Assembly (NCBI GenBank): GCA_026075535.2
Contig: AP026549.1
Coordinates: 4,960,001-5,024,000 of the forward strand
Origin: Tricholoma matsutake
Taxonomy: Eukaryota > Basidiomycota > Agaricomycetes > Agaricales > Tricholomataceae
Reading direction: 5' to 3'
Length of the DNA stretch: 64,000 bases
Shown here one piece after another: positions 1 through 11,321 of the stretch (the first letter of the stretch is position 1; each line of letters begins with the position of its first letter). The notes under the pieces are model-generated. The model ran no database searches. It was given only the letters and a program-made list of their open reading frames with translations, and had not been told where the DNA came from. The position numbers and the translations under genes were made by a program.

Positions 1-1346
1 TCAGAACTGTCGGCTTCTACACGAAAAGGATGCGAATCGTCAGCAAAGGTAAGGATCGGAGCAGAAGTGACCATCTCCTTAAGCTTTTTGAACGCCTCCT
101 GTTGTGCATTATCCCACCTCCATGCCTCCTTTCCTGTCAAGTCGAACAGTGGTCGTGCATGATGTGAGAAATCCTTGATAAAACACCGACAGAAATTGAT
201 GAAGCCCAGGAAAGACTGCACCTCCTTCTTGTTCATGGGTGTCAGCCAAGCTGTGACCCCGTTTACCTTGATAGGATCCATCTCCACTTGACCCTCCGAG
301 ATAATCAGGCTGAGGTACTCGATCTTGGTCCTTTCAAACTCACATTTGTCCTGACGAAGGTAGAGTTTGTACCGTCGAAGTCGCTCTAGGACGAGGCGCA
401 TGATGCGACAGTGCTCTTCAACCATGTGAGTGAAGATGAGGATGTCATCGAGATAGATGCAGACAACGCCTTCAAGGATGAGGTTGTGGAAGATGTCGTT
501 CATCATGGTCTAAAAGGTGGCAGGGCTATTAGTAAGGCCAAAGAACATGACAAGCGGTTCAAAAAGACCATGGTTGGTACGAAAGGCTGCCTTCCACTCA
601 TCTCCCTCCTTTATCCTCACATTATTATAGCCCCAACGGACATCGAGCTTGGTGAAGTATCAGGCTCCATGGAGCTGGTTTACGAGTTCGGAGAACAGGG
701 GTAGTGGGTAGCGATTTTTGACCGTGATGTTGTTGAGCCTTCTGTAGTCTTGAACTGGTTGAAGTGAGCCATCCTTCTTCTTGACAAAGAAAAAGGGAGA
801 GGCCATGGGTGACTTCGATGGTCGAATACGTCCAGAGGCCAGGTGCTCGTCGATGAACTGGTCAAGCTGCCTTTGTTCTTCCGGAGAGAGAGGATAGACC
901 TTGCAGGATGAAGGGGTTGCGCCAGGGGTGAGTTCGATCGCGTGATCCCATGGCTTGCGCGCAGGAAGAGAGTCAAATGACTCCTTGGAGAACACGTCTT
1001 CAAACTCATGGAGATGAGGGAGTAAGGAGTTAGTAGAGGATTTAGCAGCATTGTTTTTGTGGAAGGCCTCGGCGAGGCGTTGGGATATGTTCGATGTGGC
1101 ACACACCTCATGCAATGAGCGAATCGCAGTGTAGAAGATCTGATCACCCTCCTCCACTTCCTCTGGGTCCTCATCATCATCATCCGAGTCCGGCATTAGA
1201 TCAGGAACCCCTTCCAATTCCACTTCAGGTATAGGCAGGGGTCCAACACGACACTTCTGAGTATGTCGTATTGCCACCTTCTGTCCATGACGTTCTTGCC
1301 TGGCTTCTGTGAAACACGTCCGACAGCGGGATGGACATTGGCTCAT
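1..1346 (-). pseudogene. Gypsy-1 pol: reverse transcriptase region, interrupted by stops
   Basis: The open part (660-1346) has the usual N-terminal RT signatures: the HEFEDVF segment, SLPARKPWDHAIEL, the SGRIRPSKSPMASPFFFVKKKDGSLQ block, then DYRRLNNITVKNRYPLPL. Below 660 the same frame continues past a TGA where an arginine is usual (GARYFTKLD) and reaches the catalytic YLDD box near 450 and the RNase H start (ADSSD) at the window edge. A TAG replaces an expected CAG near 510. Both stops can be explained by C-to-T change. It would copy element RNA into DNA if intact. Identification as gypsy RT is secure; activity is unlikely. Confidence 0.88.
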
Positions 1347-1496
1347 GGTAACCTCCCCGGTACGCCAGTCAACCTCTGGGTTATGGTCTCAAAGCCATGG
1401 ATATCCCAAAATCACCTTTTGCTTTCCTAATCGAGTGACAGCAAAAAGGGCACACTCACTATGATCTTTGTAATGGAGAACCAGGTCTGCAACCTC

Positions 1497-1925
1497 TCAG
1501 ATGGCACCAGCTTCATTTGGGGATCCATCCATGTTATATACAGGTATCAGACGTGAGAGTGAGCGAGTATTTAGGTGATGTTGTTGTACCAGATGGGAAT
1601 CGATGAAGAGACCAGTCGCACCAGAGTCCAGGAGCGCAGAGACACCGAGTATCTGTCCAGTGTCGGTCGTCTGCAGTTCGATGGCTAGGTTTAAGGAATG
1701 TGCAGAGGGAGTGGATGCCACAATATACTTGCGTGGTAGTTTACGCTCCCATGATTTAATTTTGGGATGTGGAGTAGAAGGAGAGATGGGGAGAGCAGGT
1801 ACGTCTTTAGCCAACTTCGAAGGGTCAGAGAGGGGAGCAGTCACAGAAATGGATTCATTCTCCGGGGATTCAACTGACAAGACTTCAAAGCGGTTATGGA
1901 CAGGCAGTGAGGGCATACAATTCAC
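1497..1925 (-). CDS. Gypsy-1 aspartic protease region
   Basis: The segment ALLDSGATGLFIDSHLV holds the retropepsin D-S/T-G triad in the usual hydrophobic setting; retropepsins act as dimers to cut Gag-Pol. It lies between gag and RT as expected, overlapping the gag end by a few bases in another frame, so a frameshift or a separate polyprotein join is implied. About 100 residues of low-complexity linker precede the domain. Confidence 0.8.
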   Translation of the reverse strand: MNCMPSLPVHNRFEVLSVESPENESISVTAPLSDPSKLAKDVPALPISPSTPHPKIKSWERKLPRKYIVASTPSAHSLNLAIELQTTDTGQILGVSALLDSGATGLFIDSHLVQQHHLNTRSLSRLIPVYNMDGSPNEAGAI

Positions 1926-3175
1926 TCACTGCAAATAGGAAAATCCTGCTCCTCTACAACTTCCAACTTAATCTCCTCTGCAACTTGATCCTTTGCTTCC
2001 TCAACATCTACAAGCGCCAACAAATCTTGCAGGAGTTCATCTCGTCCCTCGGGGGTGAGCATGTGGATATCCTGACGATGGGGACACGCTCCAGCCCTGT
2101 GTCCAGGTTCCCCACAATGGTAGCAGAGATCCAACTTACGTGCACGGCTGCGGGCTGCATCAACATCCATTGGTACTGGGACATTGACAGCTGGTGTGGG
2201 AGTTTGACGAGCAGGAATGGGGTTAGGGTGGGGGAGGCTTCGATTGAAGGTGTAGGGCATATGAGTGGTAGTTGGAGCACGGAATGCAGCATTAAACACT
2301 ACATTTGTGAGTTGGTTCTCGTCACAGAGTGAAGCAGCTTCATACCAAGCAAGGATATCATCGTCCGCTGGGCGCCCTTCCAACATCTGTGCAATCTGGT
2401 CCTGAATTTCTCGGTTGAGCCCCTGTTGGAACTTCACCACCACTGGTAACCCACTCCCATATCCTGCCATGTCCACCAAATCCTTGAACTCATCAATATA
2501 GTCGTCCACAGATCGACGTCCCTGGTGGTAAGCGGATGACTCAAATCGTGTCACTGCTCGGTGGTGTTCATTGAGGGGGCAGAAGTGGCGTACGAACTCA
2601 GCTCGAAAGTCACCCCAAGTGGAGAAAGGTAGAGAACTGAGTTCTTTAGTTTGACGTAGGATACGGTCCACATAGAGATAGGCGCATTCAGATTTCATGT
2701 ATGTGAAGGCCCAATAAATTTTTGCAGCCTCATCGACGAATTGATGCAACTGGAGACTAATGTATAACTCACAGGAATTAAGGAATGCATGTCCCTGTGC
2801 ACGTGCACCATTAAATTCGGCGGGGGGGGACAGTTTGATCTGGGCACGTTCCTTAGTGGATGCGTTTGGCAAAACATCGTTGTTGGGTGCGCTTGGAGTC
2901 GTAAAGGGGGAACTATTGGTCGTAGGGTTAGCCTGGAGAATCCTAACGAAGTTTTCAATCGTAGATTTAAGCGAGTTGATTTGCGCACGCATTCCGGAAA
3001 TGTCGCTTTCAAGCGCGTCGAAGCATTCTGATGCATCAATGTCGCTAGGGAGCGCGTTTGGCGAAAATGGCGGCATAATAAAGGCGAGATTATCTGGAAC
3101 AGTGTGTAGGGACTCTGTGGAGCTTTGGGAAGCGTTGTCCAGTCCGTACCTGCCTATCTTGGGCAGCGCGTTCAC
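1922..3175 (-). CDS. Gypsy-1 Gag with CCHC zinc knuckle
   Basis: This 417-residue open frame starts 31 bp downstream of the 5' LTR. It has a retrotransposon-gag core (CELYISLQLHQF, AFTYMKSECAYLYVDRIL, FRAEFVRHFCPLNEHHRA, YHQGRRSVDDYIDEFKDLV), and near residue 350 one CX2CX4HX4C knuckle, CYHCGEPGHRAGAC, for RNA binding. The C-terminus is acidic. The frame is intact, unlike pol. Gag would form the particle that packages element RNA. Confidence 0.9.
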   Translation of the reverse strand: MNALPKIGRYGLDNASQSSTESLHTVPDNLAFIMPPFSPNALPSDIDASECFDALESDISGMRAQINSLKSTIENFVRILQANPTTNSSPFTTPSAPNNDVLPNASTKERAQIKLSPPAEFNGARAQGHAFLNSCELYISLQLHQFVDEAAKIYWAFTYMKSECAYLYVDRILRQTKELSSLPFSTWGDFRAEFVRHFCPLNEHHRAVTRFESSAYHQGRRSVDDYIDEFKDLVDMAGYGSGLPVVVKFQQGLNREIQDQIAQMLEGRPADDDILAWYEAASLCDENQLTNVVFNAAFRAPTTTHMPYTFNRSLPHPNPIPARQTPTPAVNVPVPMDVDAARSRARKLDLCYHCGEPGHRAGACPHRQDIHMLTPEGRDELLQDLLALVDVEEAKDQVAEEIKLEVVEEQDFPICSE

Positions 3176-3194
3176 GATTTTCGGGCCTTAGGGG

Positions 3195-3204
3195 AGAGTT
3201 TTCT
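3195..3204 (-). promoter_or_regulatory. Primer-binding site, self-priming (Tf1-like) type
   Basis: Immediately inside the 5' LTR the minus strand reads AGAAAACTCT. Its reverse complement, AGAGTTTTCT, occurs inside the LTR at 3308-3317, about 30 nt downstream of a TATA-like stretch. In Tf1/sushi elements the first bases of the transcript fold back onto such a site and are cleaved to make the primer. No tRNA match is needed to explain the site. Confidence 0.6.
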
Positions 3205-3206
3205 AC

Positions 3207-3632
3207 TATAAGGGCAACCTAAGCCTCTAGCAAAGGGAAATCCAAAGTTAAAATTATACTACATAATACAGGCATTGGGGACACACCTAGCAAAGGGAAA
3301 TCCGAAGAGAAAACTCTAAGGATCCCCTTGCTGATGCCCAGTATATGTGAAGACGACAAAAATCAAATATAACCTAAAAATAGAAAAAGGCGGAGATAGG
3401 TGGATCAAGGCCGCCGAATGACATCATACCAAGGGGTATGTGTCGGAAGGGGTACTCCACCTCTAAATATAAAAGTGTCAACATGTACAAACATGATAGC
3501 AAGGGAAAATTAGTAATAAAATCTGGAAAAATCATAGAAAATGAAGAATAGAAGGAAATGAGGTGGGGAAAAATATAGGACGAACATAAAAAATAGGAAA
3601 AACACACAGGGCACCCCCCTAGTCCCCTTACA
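3207..3632 (-). repeat. Gypsy-1 5' LTR
   Basis: On the minus strand the LTR begins TGTAAGGGGACTAG and ends GGTTGCCCTTATA; the last TG/CA pair is damaged by one base. Both ends match the solo LTRs at 32641 and 55994. Two copies of a motif close to TTTCCCTTTGC lie in R/U5, as in the solo copies. Length is 426 bp against 459 and 616 bp in the solos. Confidence 0.82.
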
Positions 3633-4107
3633 CATGCTGACCTGGACAGTCGGAGCTTGGAGGAGGACAAGAAAACTGGGATCACAAAGACAAAACAACA
3701 CTGAGGTAGCCATGACCAACAAGGATGATGACACATGATGGGGGTAGGCCTGCATGACTGAAATGCAAGCAGGAAGACCAATGGGACCTCAGGTACAGGG
3801 TGAGGAGGATGACTTGGACTAAATGACAATGATGGTCTTCAGAATGAAACAACAGTACATGATGAAAAAGAGGGGTAGCCCTCCTGAACCCTTCCTGCCA
3901 CAGTGCCCCCTCCCTCATCCCCTCAACACAACACCACAATCCTGGAATTATCAGCTTGGCTCACGAACCCCAACATTACCATACTTTCTTTGCTGTAGTT
4001 TTCTGTACTTATCTCAATAATAATATTCTACTTTTTCAAAGTTGTATGAAGTTGAGGGTTTTAAATAAGTATATGCCTTTTTTCAATTCTTTTGTACACA
4101 AAAAAGT
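3633..4107. other. Spacer, no supported gene
   Basis: Flank of the Gypsy-1 insertion. Open frames here are short, unrelated to known proteins and overlapping on both strands; I see no gene. Confidence 0.5.
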
Positions 4108-4252
4108 TTGGTTCTGGGTTTGAACCCATTCTGAACCTGAACTGATGGTCCAGTTTGGGGTTCAGCAAATTGCCTGGACTGAACCTGAAGTCCAGTTCTA
4201 GGTTCAGTGAAATTCTCAAAGAACCAAACTGAACCAAACTTTGGCATCCCTA
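4108..4252. mobile_element. hAT-like terminal fragment
   Basis: Many spaced copies of GGTTC/GAACC and AACTGAACC, in both orientations, end at TTTGGCATCCCTA. Read inward from 4252 this gives TAGGGATGCCAAAG, a typical hAT-type end with subterminal repeats. The left part reads into the same GTTTGGTTC motif but lacks the TAGGGATG terminus, so one end is missing and no 8-bp duplication can be shown. Confidence 0.5.
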
Positions 4253-5616
4253 GACAACGATGATGGGGACCAGGATACCAGGATGCATTGGGCATGGGGC
4301 TATTGAGACAACAGGATGACCCAACAGGACTCTGATGAGTGGCAGGACAGAACATTGTCTCAGGTGCACAGATATGAAGGCCTTTTTTTCCCCTCTCTTC
4401 TTTTTTATCAGTTTGTCATCCCCCACTCACTCACAATGTGATGTGCAGCCACAATTTTCTATTAGACATGTATTTAATTCTGCCTCATGTTTAGGCAAGT
4501 TTAATACATATTGTTTCTTTGTACATGGTGGATCATAATTAATAATATTAGTTATCCTGAGTGAACATGGTCTGAAGCTGTTTATTGAACAAGAAGATTA
4601 TGTATTGTTCTAATTAGCTTCCTGTCTACCAATGGACCTGTGGGCAAAATTTGAACATTTTACATACAAAAGGATATATTGCGACGAGTTGGTGGTGCAA
4701 TGCCTCAGACTTGTGAAAGCTTTGAACATTTGTCCAGAGTGGCTGTCATTTCCATCAGCATCATGATCGGTCATCAAAACTGACCAGCTTTCCGTGGGCA
4801 TTTGGTATCTGACCTGGGACCAAAAATTGGCAGATCCATGGGCATAAATATCGAACATTACCCTCAAATTTTGACCTAAATCCATGGGCATATGCTGTAG
4901 TCCTGTTGTCAACAAACTGATGATGAGATGCGGCTGATCAATTGATCATGAGGTAAATGCTGGTTTGGAGTGTTGCCACTATTTACAGCAATGTAGTGAG
5001 GCCCTTATGGTGTATTTGTGTCAAAGACTTGATTCTTCAAATGGTAGATCAGTGATTGGGATCTTGCAGTTTAGATATTCACTTACACAAAAGCAGTAGG
5101 CAACTCTTGCGTGACCTTTCTATGGTCGCAGATCTTCATGTAGGACAATCCCCAAGTTTTGCGTGGTGACTTGCAGAAAGTTTATTTTTAAATGTCGCTA
5201 TTTTGGGTGTTGCTTGCCTCATGCTATTTGCCCAATACTGATGTTTGTGGCAATGATATTAGAAAATAAATAAAAATAAAATCAAAAATCAAAAAAGGAA
5301 AGGAAAGGAAAGAGGGAAGCTTGTGGACTCAAGGTTTCTTGATGGAGTGGAATAGATGATGCGACAGCATTCTGTAAGGGTCACTACTACCCTGCATGAG
5401 GGGAGGATCACACATTTGCAGGGATACCAGTAGGGTGTGAGCTGGTTCACCAATACTTGGTTACTGTATACCATTAGATCGTCCCTTTTTTGAGGATTTC
5501 TCCATTTTTTGTTAGGTGCTACTGATACTCGCTTAGATAGTGCTTAGCTATGAGAATCACATTGGACAGGAACATGGATCTGATCATTATTTAAATTTAT
5601 TTTGAATCTAATCTAC
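4253..5616. other. Spacer, no supported gene
   Basis: AT-rich sequence with short purine runs (AAAGGAAAGG near 5296). It lies downstream of the stop of the exonuclease/transposase-like gene and may include that element's terminus, but I could not identify an inverted repeat partner. Confidence 0.4.
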
Positions 5617-7113
5617 CTAGAGAGGAACCCAAGCCGAATGACATGGTCGCTTCGACCTATCAGGATTATGACCTTTGCACTGATCTATCTTTCCACAATC
5701 CTGACAAGGATTTTTGCATTCCTGGATGGACTTCTTCCCTGGGCACTCAGGCCATGCACATTGCTGACAGGTATGCACTTTCTGAGTTGCTCGTTGAACA
5801 GCTGGTCAAGGCACATGTGATTTGGCAATATCAGCAGCAACACACTGGCAAGCCAGTGTTGCACTAATGTCATGAGGGGGCATGTCGATGTCCATGATAT
5901 GTGGGTGGGAAGTGGCAGAAACTGGCTGTGCTGGCTGTGTAGGTACCAGGGTGGGCAGAGGTGCTGCCACTGGAATGGAAGCTATGTCAGATGTTTTAGT
6001 GTTAAAGTTGAAACCCTGGGTCACACTTGGAACCGAGAGAGGGTGGTTACATAGAAGGTGAGCAGTAGTGGAGCGCGATGGGTCACAGGCAGCTGTGGTG
6101 ATTATGCGGTGAGATGCTGATGTCATCAAAAGTGACTGGCAAACATTAAGGGACATCTGCCATGATGAATAGTAGACCTTGAGCTGTTCAACAAGCTATG
6201 TACAAAGGAATTTGGAATACAACAGAATCATTAAAAAATCTAGACAAACCTTGTAGAAGATGCCAGTTTCATGATCAGCATACTCATTTCACACCTTGAC
6301 AGCAAGTTTCCATATCGGCCCCTTCCCCTGTGTGCTGAAGGCTGGATTAGTCTTCATCAGTTCATGAAATAGGTCTTATTCTGCTGTGGTGTGTATCAGA
6401 AGGATGGCTTTCCATGTTCCTTGCATATGTGCCAGGTACAGGTGTGGTTGCTTCTTGTCAGCACTCAGCAGATTGAATTCTGCCATACCACTTGCAAGCC
6501 GAACATCATCAGGAACCAGAAGGATACTGAGCTGTTCAGATGTTGGAAGGTAGAGGTTTCCATTTACCCATCCCTTCATCTCAATGAGATCAATAAGAAT
6601 GTCCCAAAGAAAAAGAAGTCACTCTTGAAGCTTGTTTGTAATCCATATTGAGAAGTGGCCACGATACTTCTTGCTGGTGCTGTTGAACATCCCCACCTGG
6701 ACAAGAAATGCATTAGCATGAGTGTGCAAGGGGTACAGGAGTAAAAACATACATGAAGGTTATGCTGAAGGACAAAATCACAGAGACATGCATTTAGGTG
6801 ATGAACTGAGACTCCAGATAGTGGAAGACGTGAGAGCAAGTGTGTGTGAATGCCACCTTCTGTAAAATTTGTGCCTCTTGAACAATGATAGATTGGGAGG
6901 TTGCCTGCCTTTGAGTCCAGGCTGATTACAGTGTATAATGATATTCCAGGTGGGTCAGATACATAACCTTGGCGAACCAATTCTAGAATACTCCGAGCAG
7001 TCTTCCAGTTGTAATGGTTGAATAGCGGGACATTTGTTGATGAGTCCTTCAAAGGGCCATAGGTTGCAAATAGTTGTTCAATGAGCAGAAAGAGTACATC
7101 CAGAGGTGGTATC
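5617..7113 (-). pseudogene. C-terminal part of DDE/exonuclease composite protein, cut off by element A
   Basis: Continuation of the gene at 25128-28525 after removal of element A and one copy of the GTATC duplication. From upstream to downstream: a segment with TYGPLKDSSTN, then the RQGYVSDPPG block, then RGTNFTEGG (near 6850-6900), which resembles the third acidic motif of a DDE transposase. Then come YRGHFSIW and KGWVNGNLYLP, a low-complexity Ser/Thr/Pro linker, and a Cys-rich tail CQQCAWPEC ... CQDCG ... C ending at a TAG stop (5617-5619). Intron-like gaps and frame changes separate the blocks. Cys clusters of this sort occur with KDZ-type transposases; the exact family of this tail is my inference. 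Confidence 0.72.
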
Positions 7114-7312
7114 TGTAGTGAGTTGTAGAGGGGTCCCTTAATATCACACAGGAGCTAAACACAAATAGTGTATATTTATCATGTGTACTTAAGGTGGTAG
7201 TAAAGAGATTGATTATGTAAATAGAAGGCTGGTCCCTTTATAGGGGCCAGCCAGGTCAATAGCAAAGAAATATAATATATACAAATGCGGGGTCAAGCCC
7301 CGGGTCACCACA
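7114..7312 (-). repeat. Element A 3' LTR
   Basis: 199 bp; in element orientation it runs from TGTGGTGACC to CTCACTACA. It differs from the 5' LTR at 11 positions, all transitions, 9 of them within CG/TG/CA/TA-type dinucleotides. Confidence 0.93.
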
Positions 7313-7323
7313 CCCTCCCCCTT
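7313..7323 (-). promoter_or_regulatory. Polypurine tract of element A
   Basis: AAGGGGGAGGG on the minus strand directly abuts the 3' LTR, where plus-strand synthesis is primed. The same tract lies at 44993-45003 in element C. Confidence 0.85.
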
Positions 7324-7458
7324 AGGCTTCATCCAGGGGAGAAGCATAATGTTTTGAGTAAATAGACAATCTTGAAGAGAGCATCGTCTGGTATGTGGGT
7401 ATCATCGGGGTACAATGAAAGGAATCAATTCATTCGTGTATTAAAAAATGCAACGACC

Positions 7459-10400
7459 TTATTTAGTAGGGTTGTCGGGGATGTGGGTATCGTCAAGACT
7501 CAATGATGATATGTGGGACTCGTTGAGGGTCGACGAGGATTCAGGGAGGTTGGCATCAACTAACATATGTCTAACTTCCTCTGGGGTGGTAGGTATGGGT
7601 ACTTTGCACTCATAATCGGGTGTGGAGGAAAATAGGGTCATTTCATTGTTTGATGCCAATGAAGACAATTGGGATTTGGGGGTCTCTGGGGTGTTCCCCA
7701 GAGCAGAGGTGTCCGTCATCTGCCCTTCATCAAGAGGGAAACAGTCCTTGTCAATGGTGAATGTTTCATCGTCGGATGAAGAGACAGAGTCAGTGGAATC
7801 ACTGTTGTCATCAGGGTCTCTAATTTTTCATGGCTTGGTAGACGTGATGGGAGTGAGTTTGCTAATGGGCTTCTTGTGCCCATCTGGAGGGATGCCGGTG
7901 GCGACTCTCCTTGCTCTCTTCAAGGTCTTCTTCTGGCCTTGAGTTGCCTTGACAATGAGGGGGGACCCAGACCATCCTGAGGTCAGATCGTTCTCCAGGG
8001 GATATACCTTTGGAGGAGGCGGATGCCAGCCAGACAGGTAAGAAGGCCCGGCATGGGCAGGAGGTTGGTTGTCCATGCAAGAGGTGCTCACGTGCAGAGA
8101 TGCAGATAGTCCAGCGGAGAATCCAGAGGACTGGGCAGTGGAAGTCATTGATTCAGGGCGGGGTCGCCCTGAATGAGAGGGAGCTCTGCCCCTGGTGGGA
8201 GTGGTGGAATCTCTTTTTCTTTTTCTTTGTGGCTCTTGAAGAGCCACGTCGTTAGGCCCAGCGATCCACCACCTGGGTTCAGACATCAGAGGAGTGTCCT
8301 CTGAATGGGTATTGGAATGTTGCCACAGATGTTGATGATGCTCAACCCAGAAACCCAAACAAAACCCACAAAATGGCTTCGGATGGTATAACACAAGTCA
8401 GAGGAAGGATGCGAGGCCCTCTAGATGTCACCTGTCAGATCGACCATCAAATAGTCATAAAATAACTGCTTGTCAAAGCAGTTCAAAGCTAAGAGAATGT
8501 GTTTTGAGGACTTGCAATGATTTTTGAGATGTTGTGATGCTTTTTGAGATGTTGTGATATTTTTTGAAGAAGTTTCAAGGAATTTCGAGTGTGCAGATAT
8601 GTTCGGATGCAAGATTGGGGGACTAGACAAGTAGTAGAAGTGAAGAAAAGGCTAATCGAGGGAAGCAAGAGCGAAAATAGCATAATGCAAGGAATTTCGA
8701 GGAATTTCGAGGAAGTTTAGCATAAAACACCAAACTTTGGACTGAATAAGACTAAACTGTACTCTCAAATCACTGTGATCTGGGAGGAAGACGATGACTT
8801 TCTTGTTTTTGTTTGTATCTAGTACATCTTTTTATATAAAATAAAGAAAGTACCTAAAAAGGCTAGAGAACATGAGGCAAACATGTGGAAAACTCAAGGC
8901 CAAAGACAATATAAGTATATCAGAACAATAAAGTGAGCCTAGAAGGGGTGAATATAACACATGATGAAGAAATAATAAGAAAGAATAGCTAAAACCAGAC
9001 TGTCCTTGTTATAAATTGAATAAAACATTGGAAACTGCTTTGAGCAGATTGTATGCGTGCACATGCAGTCGAAATGTGTTCGATATACTCGATATAGTGT
9101 CCCATGTGTCCAGCATGCATCTGAAGATCGTTCGAATAGGAAATACTGTGTCCGACAATGTTTTTCGAGGTTCAATGTTTTTTGAAGATTTTTGAAGATT
9201 CTTCGGACTTTGTTCATGGCCCAATATCAGTGCAATATTGTTTGACAATGGTAGGGAATACATCTGGCATGTGTGCGATGATTATTCGGATAGTGATATA
9301 GTGTCTGATGTTGATTTCTGATGTTCGATGATTTTTGAAGTCGGTCAAGGAAATATCTTGTTTGAATGCCGATATCATTGCGATATTGCTTGAAACTGGT
9401 TTGGAACCCATCGACGATGTTCCAAGTGTATATCCTGAGCTGTACAAAAGTCGGGGGAATTGTATTATGGTGGCCGAAGGCATATGAAGAATTTTGAGGT
9501 GTCGCGAAGAGTTTAGAAGTGTTGCAAAGAATTTTGAAGCATTCTCGTGACTTTGTAGAGGTTCGTAGAGGTTTGTAGGGCTTTGGAGAGGTTTGTAGAG
9601 CTTTGGAGGGGTTTGTATGGGTTCATAGAGCTTTGACAACAATCATAGATGTGTTTTCTGAGCTTGAACAACAAGGTGGACCTATCAACATCTTATGATA
9701 TTGGCAGTGGTAGAAGACTCTTCTGAATGGGAGGAGTTGGCAGTAGCCATCACTGTAAGCCAGCCGATGGCATAGTGAGAACCTTCTCGGACTTCCTCAT
9801 CCAAGACTCTCATGGTAGCGAGGTGTTGTATGATGTCCTCGAGGGAAGTTGAATTGGTGCTGATTGGCATGGGCTGCCGATGGCGCATGGGGAACAGTGG
9901 GAGGCATTTGCACTCTTGAATCTGTCAGTACAGTCCTGGCATGGCTAGTACCTCCGCAGTATGAAGGTAGAGAAGTAGTTTAGCTTCAGGGGATAGCCCT
10001 GAAGGAATCTGTTGACAAAGCAGGAGTTGTCCCCTGATGTGTGGGAGGGAGACCCTCTGTTCGTCCATCAGGGTACCAGGGTAGGATCGCCACTGGTACA
10101 GGTGTTGGTGCATGAACTGCGCCCACGTTTTAGCAGAGTCCAGGAGTGAGGGTTGCTCCAGGCGAGTAGGGTCATTGAGTCAGCATAATCCTCGCGCTGA
10201 CTGCATCTGAACAGGGAGCCAACTGGGTAATCTCCAGTGGGCAAGGGCATAGGTCATCAGGGGCATTCAAGCCCCTGGAGCAGTATCATTGACAAACCAC
10301 ATGTACTCGCGCATTCATTCCAACATTGGGTAGTTCCTGGAGGTGTGGGCCATCCGGGACCAGTTATCAAATTCCTCAGTGTTCTGAGGAATGGACGCAG

Positions 10401-11199
10401 GAACTTGGCCATGCAGCTTGGGAGCTGGTCTCCAGTTTGCCGTCCTGGGAACATCAGGGCCCAAGAATGTATATCTTGGGGTTGGAAGGTTGGGAAGAGG
10501 TGGGTAGACCTTGTTCATATTGAAGTCCTCATCGGGGACGATGGGGCGGGGAGCAGGAGGTGGTGCAGGCTGAGAGGCTGCACCAGCATACAAAGTACCC
10601 TGGGGCCTCTCGGGGTGAGGAGAGGGTTCATGAGTACAAGCTCACTTGGACGAATGTCCATCGAGCTGCTTGTGCAGGTGCTCATTCTCATCTTCCAGGT
10701 TCTGGATGGTCTCCTGGAGGGCAGCAATATCTTTTTTGTATTCATTATAAACATGTTTGGCTCTGGTGAGAGCACCAGAGTTAATACCCAAATCTCGACG
10801 ATCTCTCGCATCAAAATATTCATCATTGTGGTCATACACGTGGGTGTACACGTGTAAAGTGTAGCTCTTGCAAGTGTCGCAAGTGCCTTGGTGAAGGACG
10901 ATGCCTTCACTGTCAATCCTCCAATTTCTGGCAGTGGAAGAGCTGGTGCCCACACCAGCTCACTGGTTTTGTTCTTCTCTAGCAGAATGTCTGCTAGAGC
11001 TGATGGCTTCTTCGATCTCACCAGGGCTTGGCGAGCAATGGTGTTGGGTGTTGCTGCTCAAGCCAGTGGGCTCGAGCTCTCTCTGCTTCTCCTTCCCCCT
11101 TTGAGACCAGCCACTAGGGCCCGTCTCATGCATATGGCCAGGTCTGTCATTGTGATCGTCCCCCATGGGGTCATCTTTGTCTGGAGGAAAACTCGCCAT
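7459..11199 (-). CDS. Extra ORF downstream of pol in element A, unknown function, interrupted
   Basis: After the chromodomain a long reading frame in the sense direction starts MASFPPDKDDP (ATG at 11199) and ends THIPDNPTK-stop at 7459. Removing LTR X leaves about 2.4 kb. Visible parts: an acidic N-terminus; a GTSSST ... GTCDTCKSYTLHVY segment with a CxxC and downstream histidines; a coiled coil (IAALQETIQNLEDENEHL); a Pro-rich stretch; a conserved block with TANWRPAPK, ALAHWRLP, LLDSAKTWAQFMH, RGQLLLCQQIPSGLSP; then a Ser/Asp-rich C-terminus. Most breaks are single TGA or TAG codons in an otherwise constant frame. The homologous ORF in element C has the same block order. No envelope-like signal or membrane segments are seen. 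I do not recognise the family. Confidence 0.62.
8333..9687 (-). repeat. LTR X, solo, inside element A extra ORF
   Basis: About 1.36 kb, beginning TGATAGGTCCACC on the minus strand (9687) and ending GAGCATCATCA (8333). Homologous copies lie at 46779-48076 and, truncated, 36730-38397. It is rich in variants of TTTCGAGG and TTTGTAGAGG. A TG...CA structure without coding capacity fits a long LTR left alone. The 5-bp flanks do not match exactly (one seems to carry an indel). Confidence 0.68.
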
Positions 11200-11321
11200 G
11201 GTAACTGTACCAAGTGATGAAGAAAAAAAAACAATTGAAACTCCACATGACGTAAAGTTGTGGAGTGTGAAATCTGTTGGGCAAGGCACACCCCCAACGT
11301 GACTTGGAAATTTCCAAGTCA

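Larger units (their letters stand above)
1..3632 (-). mobile_element. Gypsy-1, partial Ty3/gypsy LTR retrotransposon (3' half outside window)
   Basis: Reading on the minus strand from 3632 the order is 5' LTR, primer site, gag, aspartic protease, reverse transcriptase, which is the Ty3/gypsy order. The RNase H end of pol, integrase and the 3' LTR lie beyond the left edge. Two solo LTRs of the same family occur at 32641-33099 and 55994-56609, so this family has moved more than once in this region. Pol carries stops (for example after LHGA near 660 and in the ATF-TMM segment near 510), so this copy is probably inactive. Confidence 0.9.

Noticed and set aside
1603..3191. Several plus-str and open frames opposite Gypsy-1 gag and protease
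   Set aside because: Shadows of the coding strand, without recognisable domains.
8328..9692. Flanks of LTR X in element A are GATGT and ACATC, i.e. reverse complements, suggesting an inversion
   Set aside because: Comparison with element C shows the original site was ACATC on the minus strand and that the other copy probably changed by a small indel; the complementarity is most likely chance.
10237..10857. 206-codon plus-strand open frame
   Set aside because: It is antisense to the extra ORF of element A, which is conserved in element C; the plus-strand frame is not conserved.
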